Assembly (NCBI GenBank): GCA_902780785.1
Contig: CACZGS010000005.1
Span: forward strand, 1-64,000
Direction of reading: 5' to 3'
DNA: 64,000 nucleotides
Source: Oscillospiraceae bacterium
Lineage (GTDB): Bacteria > Bacillota > Clostridia > Saccharofermentanales > Saccharofermentanaceae
Below are positions 44,520 through 52,878 of the stretch, one piece after another (positions within the stretch are counted from its first letter, which is position 1; each line of letters starts with the position of its first letter). The notes beneath the pieces were generated by a model. That model did not search any database. It was not told the origin of the DNA and worked only from the letters and a program-made list of their open reading frames with translations. The position numbers were made by a program, and so were the translations under genes.

Positions 44520-45062
44520 TCAAAGCTCAAACTGATCACGAAGATGCATTTCTGTCGGTGCGGATATAATGGTTACTTCTCTGAACTTTGCGTTCTTCTT
44601 TTTCTGGTCTGAAATCTTCCTGTATTTCTCGCTCAGTTCCCAAAGTTCATCCAAGTATTTTTGCATGTCTTCGTCTGTAAGCATTAACAGTTTAGTATAA
44701 AAACACAAAAGATCACTTTCCAGTTTTTCCAATGTGTCCATGCAACTAACTGACTTCCCGTATTTATAGAAACGTTCATTAAGATTCATTAAATACGGAG
44801 AGAAGTATTCATACATAGTTGCCTTTTTAAAAAAGTCCATATTGCCTGTGAGAATACGTTCCCTGCTGCCTCTTACTTTACGTTCCTCTTTAACAATAAG
44901 GGCTTCCTGCTCTATCAGGAAATTAATATGTCTGTAAAGCGTCGGCACCGGCACATCCGGCATATGTTCAGCGATATCCTTTGTTGTGGCTTGTTCCGCA
45001 TTTAAAACATATGCCCATATTCTTAAACGAATCGAGTTTGACAAAACCTTTGAGTAATCCAT
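44520..45062 (-). CDS. winged-helix transcriptional regulator (ArsR/HTH_20-like)
   Basis: A 180-aa protein. Residues 1-75 form a winged helix (VLSNSIRLRIWAYVLNAEQA, TTKDIAEHMPDVPVPTLYRH, VKEERKVRGSRERIL); the C-terminal 100 residues are helical and may dimerise or bind ligand. ATG 45062 follows AAAGGAC. Its gene is directly upstream of the MutS-like ATPase (68-bp gap, same strand), so it may control that gene. No metal-binding Cys motif of classical ArsR members is present. Confidence 0.75.
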   Translation of the reverse strand: MDYSKVLSNSIRLRIWAYVLNAEQATTKDIAEHMPDVPVPTLYRHINFLIEQEALIVKEERKVRGSRERILTGNMDFFKKATMYEYFSPYLMNLNERFYKYGKSVSCMDTLEKLESDLLCFYTKLLMLTDEDMQKYLDELWELSEKYRKISDQKKKNAKFREVTIISAPTEMHLRDQFEL

Positions 45063-45211
45063 TTTTAGTCCTTTCATAAAAACTAAAAGATCCGTAACCA
45101 TTATCTCTTTCGATAATAGTGTCATTCGTGATAATTGTCAATGTAATAATTACCCTTTTCTATCCGCCTGCCACTGATATAATTATTGAAATTTCATTGG
45201 GGGAAATAAAA

Positions 45212-45658
45212 ATGGAATACGTAAAACTAACAGAAGACAAACTTGATGAGTTCATCAGGCTCAGGATCAACCAGCTGCGCGAAGAAGGCGCTACTGAAGA
45301 CATCGATCTGGTTCCTGCATTGAAGGATTACTACAACAGGCATATGGCTGACGGTACATTCGTATCCTGGCTTGCAGTTGACGGAGAGAAGATCATCGGT
45401 ACGAGCGGAATGTCGTTTGTGGAAAGGCCGCCTTATTTCAGCTGTCCGAGCGGCAAGACAGGTATCCTTTCGAGCATGTATACAGACCCTAATCACAGAC
45501 GAAGAGGCATTGCAAAGGAACTGCTCTCTAGAGTCGTTGAAGAAGCAAGAAACCACGGATGCGGAAGTGTCCAGATCACTGCATCCGATATGGGCGTGCT
45601 TCTTTATACGGATTTCGGATTCGTTAAGAACGGCAATTTCATGCAGTACAAACTCTGA
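45212..45658 (+). CDS. GNAT-family N-acetyltransferase
   Basis: A 148-aa GNAT with ILSSMYTDPNHRRRGIAKEL (beta-4 strand and acetyl-CoA loop) and SDMGVLLYTDFGFVKNG at the end. The ATG at 45212 follows TTGGGGGAAATAAAA, and TATAATTATT lies at 45177-45186. Terminated by a strong hairpin. Divergent from the winged-helix regulator. Confidence 0.88.
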   Translation: MEYVKLTEDKLDEFIRLRINQLREEGATEDIDLVPALKDYYNRHMADGTFVSWLAVDGEKIIGTSGMSFVERPPYFSCPSGKTGILSSMYTDPNHRRRGIAKELLSRVVEEARNHGCGSVQITASDMGVLLYTDFGFVKNGNFMQYKL

Positions 45659-45684
45659 TCAGAAATACTTTCGAAAAAATGAAG

Positions 45685-45717
45685 GACGGGCATCTCAGAT
45701 GAAAAGATGCCCGTCTT
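45685..45717 (+). terminator. intrinsic terminator
   Basis: GACGGGCATCT-cagatgaa-AAGATGCCCGTC followed by TTTCTTT. Confidence 0.85.
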
Positions 45718-45811
45718 TCTTTATCACAAGGATACCTCTCTCCGAGGTCCTGTGTCCTTTATGAGTCCCGCTTTTCGAATCACCAAAAGCAAGCGGGAAA
45801 TCTCATACAGG

Positions 45812-46369
45812 TTACTTCTTGATGTCTGCTCTCCATGTTGCAGGCTTGAATTCCTGTACAAGGGGGAGCAGACGCTTATCGACGTCGATCTTGAAGACAG
45901 AGTTGAAGTTGTTGGTTGCGATCATCTGACCTGCGAAACCAACGATAACAACGAGTTCCTGATCGTTGAAGAATTTTCTTAATTGATCGAAGAGTTCATC
46001 GGAAACTGATGTGGGATCCTTAACGATGGACTCTGCAAGTTTTGTAAGAGCTGTTTCCTTCTCATCGTAAACGAGGTTTGCGGGATCCAAGCCCAAGCCC
46101 TTAACGTCGCTGATGAAGAAGAGAGAGCAGAGCTGGCAGGAGTTCGTTGTTGAGATCTTGTGAGCATAGAGGATAGCATCCTTCTCACCGATTACTTCAA
46201 CAAGTCTGTTCCAAGATGTGTACCAAGCCATATATGCGTCGTATGTTGCAGCGTCATTGAGAAGGCCCTTCTTCATGTTTGTTACTGCGTTTCTGCCTGC
46301 GAGTTCGTCATAGCGCTCCTTCTCTGCGCCTGTTGCCTCGTTCTGTTCAACCAATTTGATTCTAGCCAT
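45812..46369 (-). CDS. carboxymuconolactone-decarboxylase/AhpD-family protein
   Basis: A 185-aa all-helical protein with the AhpD-type active-site NSCQLCSLF (CxxC) in the middle, followed by a second helical repeat. Members reduce peroxides or act as thiol oxidoreductases. It is the third gene of the metQ operon (metQ, iron alcohol dehydrogenase, this gene). A redox partner role under sulfur limitation would fit but is inference. AAAGGAG precedes the ATG. Confidence 0.8.
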   Translation of the reverse strand: MARIKLVEQNEATGAEKERYDELAGRNAVTNMKKGLLNDAATYDAYMAWYTSWNRLVEVIGEKDAILYAHKISTTNSCQLCSLFFISDVKGLGLDPANLVYDEKETALTKLAESIVKDPTSVSDELFDQLRKFFNDQELVVIVGFAGQMIATNNFNSVFKIDVDKRLLPLVQEFKPATWRADIKK

Positions 46370-46416
46370 TTTATGTTTCTCCTTTAGTTAAGTGATTCTT
46401 TTATGAGGTGATTCAA

Positions 46417-47577
46417 TTAAAGTGCGATCTTAAGTATGTCAATGATCTTCTGTGCATCTAAGGGGACGTAGTGTCCTACGTTGCCTCCGGCTGTTGCACG
46501 TTCAGCCATTGTCTCAAAGTCTTTATCTGTGATTCCGAGTTCGGAAAGTCTTGTCTTAAGTCCTAAGCTCTTGAAAAATCTCTCGAGTTCTTCTGACAGA
46601 AGAAGTGCTCTCTCCTTCTCATCGAAATCGTACGGATCTTTGCCGTAAACCCTTGAAGCGAGCAATGCCAATCTCCAGGGCTTGATCTGCGCAATGTACT
46701 TCGTCCATGCGACGAAAACAATTGCCATTCCTTCACCGTGTGTGATGTTGTATTGTGCAGACAGTTCATGTTCGATGCGGTGTGATCCCCAGTCAGCTAT
46801 TCTTCCTGCATCAAGGAAATTGTTGTGTGACACTGATGCGAGCCACTGAATCTCAGCTCTGGCATTGATATCCTTGGGATCTTCGATAAGCCTCTTTGCA
46901 TTTACAAGCAAAGCTCTTATCGCGCCTTCGATCAGATAGTCCGTTGTATCTGAATTCTTCGCATCGGAGAAATATCTTTCGAGCAAATGGGAAAGCACAT
47001 CTGCGATGCCTACGTATGTCTGGTATTCGGGAAGATTAACGGTATATCTCGGGTTCATTATCGCGAACTTCGGAATGATCCTGTCATCTTCAAAGCCCTT
47101 CTTCCACTCACCATATGAGAGGATCGCTGCATTGGATGTCTCAGATCCTGAAGAGGCTGTTGTAGCGATTACGCCGATTCCCAATACCTTCTCCGGAACT
47201 GCGCCTTTTGAGAAGAAGTCCCAGACATCTCCGTCATAGGGGATTCCGATAGCGATTGCTTTGGCGGTGTCGATGGAGCTTCCTCCACCGACAGCCAAAA
47301 CAAAATCTACTTCGTCGGTCTTACCTTGTTCTACAAGTTTTCTTACAAGTTCAATGCTCGGATTAGGTACCACTTCCCTGCTCTCGGAAAACTTGATGTT
47401 TAATTCTTTTACGGCGTCCCTGATAACTTCGTAAATACCGAGTGTCTCAACAAAATCTCCGCTGGTTACTAATAGGAGTGACTTTACGTTGTTCTGTCTA
47501 AGGAGCTTTGCAAGACTCTTTTCAGACCCTTCACCGAAGACGATCTTCGCAGGGTTGTAGTACTCAAATCCGATCAT
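46417..47577 (-). CDS. iron-dependent alcohol dehydrogenase (BDH/YqhD-like)
   Basis: A 386-aa group III alcohol dehydrogenase. The NAD(P)-binding loop is AVGGGSSIDTAKAI (about 93-106); metal ligands are GIADVLSHLLE (Asp and His near 195-199), SHRIEHELS and NITHGEGM (His near 263 and 277). Full length for the family. It would interconvert aldehydes and alcohols with NAD(P)H in the cytosol. AAGGAG precedes the ATG. Its place between metQ and a CMD-family gene is unusual; it should be co-induced with methionine uptake. Confidence 0.9.
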   Translation of the reverse strand: MIGFEYYNPAKIVFGEGSEKSLAKLLRQNNVKSLLLVTSGDFVETLGIYEVIRDAVKELNIKFSESREVVPNPSIELVRKLVEQGKTDEVDFVLAVGGGSSIDTAKAIAIGIPYDGDVWDFFSKGAVPEKVLGIGVIATTASSGSETSNAAILSYGEWKKGFEDDRIIPKFAIMNPRYTVNLPEYQTYVGIADVLSHLLERYFSDAKNSDTTDYLIEGAIRALLVNAKRLIEDPKDINARAEIQWLASVSHNNFLDAGRIADWGSHRIEHELSAQYNITHGEGMAIVFVAWTKYIAQIKPWRLALLASRVYGKDPYDFDEKERALLLSEELERFFKSLGLKTRLSELGITDKDFETMAERATAGGNVGHYVPLDAQKIIDILKIAL

Positions 47578-47592
47578 GGTTATTGCTCCTTA

Positions 47593-48477
47593 TCAGAAGA
47601 GGGGAACGACTGCACCATCGTATGTTTCCTTGATGTACTTGGAAACTTCAGGTCCCTGGAGAACTTCAACGAGCTTCTTGATAGCAGGATCGTTTGCCTT
47701 CTCTGCAGATGTTGCGATGATGTTTCCGTATGTCTGTGCTGCAAGTCCGTCATTAGCTTCTACAGCGAGTGCCTGGCTTACGTGGAGGCCGCCTTCGATT
47801 GCATAGTTACCGTTGATGACTGCTACGTCTACGTCAGGAAGTGCTGCTACGAGCTGCTCGGGTGCAAGTTCCTTGAACTTGATGTTCTTGGGGTTCTCTA
47901 TGATATCTTCTACTGTTGCGTTGATTCCTGCGTCATCCTTCAGCTTGATGATGCCTTCCTGTGCGAGGAGCAAAAGTGCTCTTGCTTCGTTTGTTACGTT
48001 GTTCGGAACTGCTACTGTTGCGCCGTCCGGAAGGTCCTTGAGGTCCTTTGTCTTGCCTGCGTAGATGCCGAAGGGTTCATAGTGAACTGCGCCTACTGAA
48101 ACGAGCGTTGAGTTGTTCTCTTTGTTGAACTGCTCGAGGTAAGGAACGTGCTGGAAATAGTTAGCATCAAGGCTTCCCTCGATAACGCCTGTGTTAGGTG
48201 TGATGGAATCTTCGAGCTTTACGATCTCAAGTGTGATTCCCTGCTCTGCGAGGATCGGCTTTGCGATCTCTAAGATCTCTGAGTGAGGTGTGATGTTTGC
48301 GCCTACCTTGAGGACTACGTTTGTGCTTACGTCTGCGTTAGCTTCGGACTGTGTGTCGCTTCCTGCTGCTGCAGTTGTTGCTGTTGTGCTCTCTGTCTTG
48401 CCGCATGCTGCAAAAGATGCTGTAACTGTAAGTAAAAGTGCAGATGCGATTACTCTTTTAAGAATGTTGGCTTTCAT
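47593..48477 (-). CDS. metQ: methionine-binding lipoprotein (MetQ/NlpA family)
   Basis: A 294-aa substrate-binding lipoprotein: lipobox SFAAC (Cys25), Ser/Thr linker, then a NlpA/MetQ domain (LKVGANITPHSEILE, SLDANYFQHVPYLEQFNKEN, ATVAVPNNVTNEARALLLL, VAVINGNYAIEGG). It delivers methionine (possibly also D-Met or derivatives) to the MetN-MetI transporter encoded 0.5 kb upstream in another transcription unit. Its operon is preceded by a 19-bp Rrf2 operator/promoter, a Cys-codon leader ORF and a terminator, so expression is predicted to rise when cysteine is short. AAAGGAG precedes the ATG. Confidence 0.92.
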   Translation of the reverse strand: MKANILKRVIASALLLTVTASFAACGKTESTTATTAAAGSDTQSEANADVSTNVVLKVGANITPHSEILEIAKPILAEQGITLEIVKLEDSITPNTGVIEGSLDANYFQHVPYLEQFNKENNSTLVSVGAVHYEPFGIYAGKTKDLKDLPDGATVAVPNNVTNEARALLLLAQEGIIKLKDDAGINATVEDIIENPKNIKFKELAPEQLVAALPDVDVAVINGNYAIEGGLHVSQALAVEANDGLAAQTYGNIIATSAEKANDPAIKKLVEVLQGPEVSKYIKETYDGAVVPLF

Positions 48478-48545
48478 GGTTTTTATCTCCTTTTGGATAT
48501 GATTTATTTTTTGCTTTGATGATTGCTTTCTTGTTCAGGGCCAAG

Positions 48546-48581
48546 AAAAAGCCCGGGTGTTATATTTAACTCCCGGGCACA
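48546..48581 (-). terminator. attenuator terminator upstream of metQ
   Basis: Minus-strand GCCCGGGAG-ttaaatataa-CACCCGGGC followed by TTTTTC. The 5' arm TGTGCCCGGGAG (48570-48581) is a perfect 12-nt complement of CTCCCGGGCACA inside the leader ORF (48663-48674), giving mutually exclusive terminator and antiterminator. Confidence 0.88.
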
Positions 48582-48607
48582 TGGCATGTTATCTGCGTAT
48601 CAAAGCA

Positions 48608-48727
48608 TCAACATCGTTTTGCAAGGCGTGAAGCGTCAGAGCTCATCGCCGTGGCCATCTTGTGTGCCCGGGAGCTAAGCATTCGACAACACATCATGCT
48701 GTTTACTGTGTTTGTGATCTTATACAT
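48608..48727 (-). CDS. 39-aa leader peptide with Met-Met-Cys-Cys-Arg-Met, cysteine attenuator of metQ
   Basis: ATG is preceded by AAAGGAGG with 8-nt spacing. The peptide has MMCCRM at residues 11-16 and a final Cys39 at the stop codon. The antiterminator arm lies in codons 18-22, directly after the Cys codons, so a ribosome paused for Cys-tRNA at codons 13-14 would leave that arm free to pair with the terminator's 5' arm. A further segment in codons 33-35 (TTCACGCC, minus strand) is complementary to GGCGTGAA just after the leader's own binding site. No conserved protein function; a regulatory ORF. Confidence 0.8.
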   Translation of the reverse strand: MYKITNTVNSMMCCRMLSSRAHKMATAMSSDASRLAKRC

Positions 48728-48758
48728 TTTTCACGCCTCCTTTCGAGTTGATGGTGTA

Positions 48759-48792
48759 AGTATATCGGTACTTACCTACTATGTCAATAGGT
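48759..48792 (-). promoter_or_regulatory. metQ promoter with Rrf2-type operator
   Basis: Minus strand TTGACA (48782-48787), 17-base spacer, TATACT (48759-48764). The 19-bp operator ACCTACTATGTCAATAGGT (plus-strand reading, 48774-48792) covers the -35 box. Near-identical sites lie at 53011-53029, 54664-54682 and 54706-54724. Confidence 0.85.
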
Positions 48793-48892
48793 AATTTGAA
48801 AATTTTTAAAATTGCTTTGAAAGCCTTATTTTATTGGGTTAGAAAGGAATTTATTATATGAAGCAGCGAAATATTTTTGAAAAACAGCTCGT

Positions 48893-48978
48893 TTTTACAC
48901 CAAATTTATATTATTTCAAAATGGTGTAAAAAACAGGCTGTTTTTTACACCAAAAGCGAAAATAAAAATGGTGTAAAA
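48893..48978. repeat. two tandem palindromic units TTTTACACCA...TGGTGTAAAA
   Basis: Perfect 10-bp inverted repeats at 48893-48902/48922-48931 and 48943-48952/48969-48978, each with an AT-rich loop, and each preceded by a similar AACAG-x-TGTTTTT-like run. They lie downstream of metI and upstream of the metQ promoter. No T-run pattern of a normal terminator for the first unit. They could be a small interspersed repeat or a protein-binding array. Confidence 0.7.
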
Positions 48979-48985
48979 CCTTTTC

Positions 48986-49014
48986 AAAAAGGCAGCCGAC
49001 ACAAATGGCGGCTG
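48986..49014 (-). terminator. intrinsic terminator of the mccB-metI operon
   Basis: Minus-strand CAGCCG-ccatttgtgt-CGGCTG followed by CCTTTTTG, 17 nt after the metI stop. Confidence 0.7.
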
Positions 49015-49030
49015 TCTTCATTTTATATCT

Positions 49031-49684
49031 TCACGTCTTTCTGGTCTTCTTCGACAATCTGATTCCTATCTCCTGAATGAGCATTACCATGATGATGAGC
49101 AGTGTGACCGTGGTCCACAAAACATCCTTCTGGTAACGGTAGTAACCGTACTGAAGAGCGATCGCTCCCAGGCCGCCGCCTCCTATTACGCCTGCCATCG
49201 CAGAGTATCCGAGAACTGTCGCAACGTTGATCGCGCCGCCCTGAAGAAGCGAAGGTGTCGCTTCGGGAATGATGAAATGTATTATCGTGTATACGGGCGA
49301 TGCGCCCATGGACGTTGCTGCCTCGATGATGCCCGGATTTACTTCATTTAAGGATGACTCGACCATTCGTGCGACGATCGGGATCGCGCCTACCGTAAGA
49401 GGCACGATCGATGCTACCGTGCCGATCGAAGATCCGACTACAAAACGCGTAAACGGAATGAGCAAAACCAGCAGTATCAGGAACGGCAGTGAACGCGTTA
49501 CGTTGACGATAAATCCGATGACTGCATTTACGATGCGGTTCTCGAGCAGTCTCCCCTTGGATGTTGCATAGAGGATAACGCCCAGAGGCATTCCGACAAT
49601 ATATGAGAACAAAGACGCAAAGAACGTCATCTCAAAGGTCTCAAGGATGCCCGACAGTATTGCCTGTCTTATATATTCACTCAT
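49031..49684 (-). CDS. metI: methionine ABC transporter permease
   Basis: A 217-aa inner-membrane permease with about five helices and the EAA-like loop EAATSMGASPVYTIIHFIIP that docks the ATPase. Matches MetI in length and sequence. It overlaps metN by 8 bp with AACGGAGG inside the metN end. With MetN and MetQ it imports methionine. Confidence 0.92.
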   Translation of the reverse strand: MSEYIRQAILSGILETFEMTFFASLFSYIVGMPLGVILYATSKGRLLENRIVNAVIGFIVNVTRSLPFLILLVLLIPFTRFVVGSSIGTVASIVPLTVGAIPIVARMVESSLNEVNPGIIEAATSMGASPVYTIIHFIIPEATPSLLQGGAINVATVLGYSAMAGVIGGGGLGAIALQYGYYRYQKDVLWTTVTLLIIMVMLIQEIGIRLSKKTRKT

Positions 49685-50684
49685 GGTGTTCCACCTCCGT
49701 TACGTTAAGTCCGCCCTCTGTGAAGAAGTCGATGATGGTCTTCTGTTCTTCCTTAGATGAAGGGAGTTCGACGATCATCTGTCCATAACCGATACCGCCT
49801 ACGCTTCTTGTATTTGCGCTTAAGATATTTACCTTAAGACCTGTCTTCTCAACGAGATTTGCGATGAACGGTTCGCTTGAATGTGTACCGTCAAATACGA
49901 TACGGACTACCCTGCCTGAAGGATCAGAAGGGTCGAAAGGATTGCTCGGGAAGACGAGCTTTTTCGCTGCATTCGACTTAGGATTCGAGAAGACATCCTT
50001 CACATCGCCTACTTCCGCGAGATTACCGTCATCGATGATCGCAACGCGGTCGCAGATCTTCTCTACCACAGACATCTCATGCGTGATGATAACTATCGTA
50101 AGTTTCCTCTCGAGATTGATCTTCTTGAGAAGATCCAATATCTCTCCCGTGATCTTGGGATCCAATGCGCTCGTGGCCTCATCGCACAAGAGCACCTTGG
50201 GGTCTGCCGCAAGCGCTCTTGCGATAGCAACTCTTTGTTTCTGGCCGCCCGAGAGCCTGGCCGGGAAAACATCCTTCTTATCTGAAAGTCCTACGATCTC
50301 AAGCATCTGGCGCGCCTTCTCCTTGCGCTCCTTACGCGGTACTCCCGCGATCTTCAGGGGCTGCTCAACGTTAGACAGGACCGTTCTCTGGTTAACGAGA
50401 TTGAACCCCTGAAAGATCATGGAGATGGAGTGTCTTACTTCGCGGAGCTCACGCGCTTTCAAAGACGCGAGATCCTTATCGTAGAACTTAACGGTGCCTG
50501 AAGTTACTTCCTCAAGACGGTTAAGCGTTCTTACCAGCGTTGATTTTCCTGCGCCGCTCATGCCTATGATGCCGAAGATCTCGCCTTCGCGCACTTCAAG
50601 GCTTACGTCCTTTAACGCCTCAAATTCCTTGCCGTCGTTCTTATATGTCTTATATACGTTTGTCAGTTCAAAGACGTTGCTCAT
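49677..50684 (-). CDS. metN: methionine ABC transporter ATPase
   Basis: A 335-aa ATPase: Walker A GMSGAGKSTLV, signature LSGGQKQRVAIARAL, Walker B VLLCDEATSALD, switch His in IITHEMSV. The C-terminal 90 residues are a NIL domain (GRVVRIVFDGTHSSEPFIAN), which in MetN binds methionine and inhibits transport when the internal pool is full. ATG overlaps the mccA stop (ATGA). Confidence 0.94.
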   Translation of the reverse strand: MSNVFELTNVYKTYKNDGKEFEALKDVSLEVREGEIFGIIGMSGAGKSTLVRTLNRLEEVTSGTVKFYDKDLASLKARELREVRHSISMIFQGFNLVNQRTVLSNVEQPLKIAGVPRKERKEKARQMLEIVGLSDKKDVFPARLSGGQKQRVAIARALAADPKVLLCDEATSALDPKITGEILDLLKKINLERKLTIVIITHEMSVVEKICDRVAIIDDGNLAEVGDVKDVFSNPKSNAAKKLVFPSNPFDPSDPSGRVVRIVFDGTHSSEPFIANLVEKTGLKVNILSANTRSVGGIGYGQMIVELPSSKEEQKTIIDFFTEGGLNVTEVEHHE

Positions 50685-51598
50685 TGATCGAATAATCCTT
50701 TGCTCAAATACCTGTCGCCCCTGTCAGGGAAAACAGTTACTATGTTTCCGCTCTCTATTTCAGATGCGAGTTTAAATGCAGCTGCAAGCGCTGCGCCCGA
50801 TGAAGATCCTGCAAGGATGCCTTCTTCCTTTGCGAGCCTTCTGCTCATCTCAAATGCTTCATCGTCACTGACTTTAATGACCTTATCCACCAGTGTGATA
50901 TCCATCGTGTCAGCGATGAAATCATTGCCTATTCCTTCAATGTTGTAATCGAAGTGCTCTCCGCCTCCGATCGTTGATCCGTAAGGATCTGCAAGGACTC
51001 CCGTGATATCGGGGTTCTGCTCTTTCAGGTACTTAACAACGCCTGAGAATGTTCCGCCGCTGCCTGCACCAGCTACGAAATAATCGATATTGCCGTCAAG
51101 CTGTGAATAGATCTCAGGTCCGGTTGTCTCATAGTGCGCAAGAGGATTTGCAGGATTTCTGAACTGTCTTAAGGAGACTGAGCCATCGATCTGCTTTAAG
51201 AGTTCTTCTGCTTTTCTCTCGGCACCTAACATGCCTTCTTCTCTTGATGTGTGAATTATCTCCGCGCCTAAAGCGCGCATCACCTGCTGCTTCTCAATGG
51301 AGAATTTCTCAGGTACCGTGAAGATGACTCTGATGCCCTGGTTAAGCGCTGCAACTGCTATTCCTATTCCGGTGTTGCCTGCCGTGGCATCGATTATCGT
51401 GCCGCCTTCTTTCAGGATCCCGCGCTTCTTTGCATCGTCGATCATGTAGACGCCTACACGGTCTTTTACGCTTCCTGCGGGGTTCATAAGTTCAAGTTTT
51501 GCATAAATATTTACTCCGGGCTTAACGCCCATATGGTTGATCTTAAGGATCGGTGTGTTGCCGATCATGCTTCTGATATCTTCATATACGTTATTCAT
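50681..51598 (-). CDS. mccA: cystathionine beta-synthase / cysteine-synthase-type PLP enzyme (MccA)
   Basis: A 305-aa fold-type II PLP enzyme. PLP lysine in AGSVKDRVG (about 41), phosphate/substrate loop ATAGNTGIG instead of TSGNTG, and PEKFSIEKQQVMRALGAE, features of MccA/YrhA rather than CysK. MccA condenses O-acetylserine with homocysteine to cystathionine, the first step of methionine-to-cysteine conversion. ATG 51598 follows GAGGTGATCACC. It lies between mccB and metN, so methionine uptake and conversion are encoded together. A simple OAS thiol-lyase role is the main alternative. Confidence 0.85.
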   Translation of the reverse strand: MNNVYEDIRSMIGNTPILKINHMGVKPGVNIYAKLELMNPAGSVKDRVGVYMIDDAKKRGILKEGGTIIDATAGNTGIGIAVAALNQGIRVIFTVPEKFSIEKQQVMRALGAEIIHTSREEGMLGAERKAEELLKQIDGSVSLRQFRNPANPLAHYETTGPEIYSQLDGNIDYFVAGAGSGGTFSGVVKYLKEQNPDITGVLADPYGSTIGGGEHFDYNIEGIGNDFIADTMDITLVDKVIKVSDDEAFEMSRRLAKEEGILAGSSSGAALAAAFKLASEIESGNIVTVFPDRGDRYLSKGLFDQ

Positions 51599-51613
51599 GG
51601 TGATCACCTCTTA

Positions 51614-52777
51614 TTACTTTGCCGAATTCTCGATTGCCTGCTTAAGATCTGCGATGAGATCATCAACATCTTCGATGCCAACAGAGAATCTGATGAGCTC
51701 ATCTACGATGCCGACCTTGCGTCTGATATCTGCGGGGATCGCAGCATGTGTCATCGAGGCCGGGTGGCATACGAGTGATTCGACGCCGCCCAAGCTCTCT
51801 GCAAGAGTAATGAGGTTTAAGTTCTCGAAAAATTTCTTATAGTCGTATTTATCCTTAAGCACAAATGAGATCATCGCGCCTGCTCCGTCAGCCTGCTTCT
51901 TCTGCACTTCATAGCCCGGATCGTTTTCGAGGCCCGGATAATAGACCTTGCTAACAAAGCCGCTTTCATTAAGCCATCTTGCGATCTTTCCGGCGTTTGC
52001 AACATGCCTGTCCATACGGACGCCAAGGGTCTTGATGCCTCTGATGATAAGGAAACTGTCCCAGGGGGCGAGCACGCCTCCTATCGCATTCTGGAGATAG
52101 TAAAGGCGCTCAGCCAGAGCACGGTCATTTACTACTACAAAGCCTGAAATCGTATCTGAGTGTCCGCCGAGATACTTGGTACCACTGTGGATAACGATAT
52201 CTGCGCCTAACGTAAGAGGACGCTGCAGATAAGGTGTAAGGAAAGTGTTGTCGACGATGACGAGCTTATTGTGCTTCTTTGCGATCTTTGATACTGCTTC
52301 GATATCGGTGATCGTGAGAAGCGGGTTCGCGGGAGTCTCAATGTAAATAGCTTTTACGTCATCGTCGATAGCACTTTCAACTGATTCAAGATCAGATGTG
52401 TTTACGATCTTGTATGTAATATTGAAGTTCTTGAAAACGTTATCAAGTATGCGGAAAGTACCGCCGTAGATATTGTCTGATACGACGAGCTTGTCGCCGC
52501 TCTTGAAAAGTGACAGGACCGTGTTGATCGCAGCAAGGCCTGATGCGAATGCGAGTCCGTGCTTACCGTGCTCTAAGTCAGCGATGAGCTTTTCTAAAGC
52601 TGCTCTTGTGGGGTTGCCTGTTCTGGAATATTCCCATCCTCTGTTCTTGCCGATACCGTCCTGCTTATAAGTTGAAGTCTGGTATACGGGAACATTTACC
52701 GCACCTGTTATCTCATCGCCGTCGATACCGCCGTGGATAAGGAGTGAATTAAGTTTAAGTTCATTTATATTGCTCAT
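51614..52777 (-). CDS. mccB: cystathionine gamma-lyase (MccB), trans-sulfuration PLP enzyme
   Basis: A 387-aa Cys/Met-metabolism PLP enzyme: YEYSRTGNPTRAALE-type opening (WEYSRTGNPTRAAL), IETPANPLL, VDNTFLTPYLQRP, PLP-lysine IHSGTKYLGGHSD, and RFSVGIED at the end. Close to Bacillus MccB/YrhB, which cleaves cystathionine to cysteine, ammonia and 2-oxobutyrate. ATG 52777 (after GAGGAAAAACAAA) rather than 52792. First gene of mccB-mccA-metN-metI, behind a Cys-rich leader ORF and terminator. Confidence 0.88.
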   Translation of the reverse strand: MSNINELKLNSLLIHGGIDGDEITGAVNVPVYQTSTYKQDGIGKNRGWEYSRTGNPTRAALEKLIADLEHGKHGLAFASGLAAINTVLSLFKSGDKLVVSDNIYGGTFRILDNVFKNFNITYKIVNTSDLESVESAIDDDVKAIYIETPANPLLTITDIEAVSKIAKKHNKLVIVDNTFLTPYLQRPLTLGADIVIHSGTKYLGGHSDTISGFVVVNDRALAERLYYLQNAIGGVLAPWDSFLIIRGIKTLGVRMDRHVANAGKIARWLNESGFVSKVYYPGLENDPGYEVQKKQADGAGAMISFVLKDKYDYKKFFENLNLITLAESLGGVESLVCHPASMTHAAIPADIRRKVGIVDELIRFSVGIEDVDDLIADLKQAIENSAK

Positions 52778-52815
52778 TTTGTTTTTCCTCATTTCGAATT
52801 AGTAGATTTTGTTAT

Positions 52816-52850
52816 AAAAAAGCCCGGCGCTGTTGATTAGCTCCGGGCAT
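52816..52850 (-). terminator. attenuator terminator upstream of mccB
   Basis: Minus-strand GCCCGGAGCT-aatcaac-AGCGCCGGGC followed by TTTTTT. The 5' arm TGCCCGG is complementary to CCGGGCA in codons 12-13 of the leader ORF (52915-52921), the antiterminator. Confidence 0.88.
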
Positions 52851-52878
52851 TTGAGAACACATTAGTCAGTATGATCCA

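Noticed and set aside
48541..48740. T-box or SAM riboswitch upstream of metQ
   Set aside because: The region has a terminator and methionine context, but no T-box sequence (GGGTGGNACCGCG) and no SAM-I core; the ORF plus complementary arms explain it better.
48877..49062. 61-codon plus-strand ORF
   Set aside because: It arises from the tandem palindromes and the antisense of metI; no binding site.
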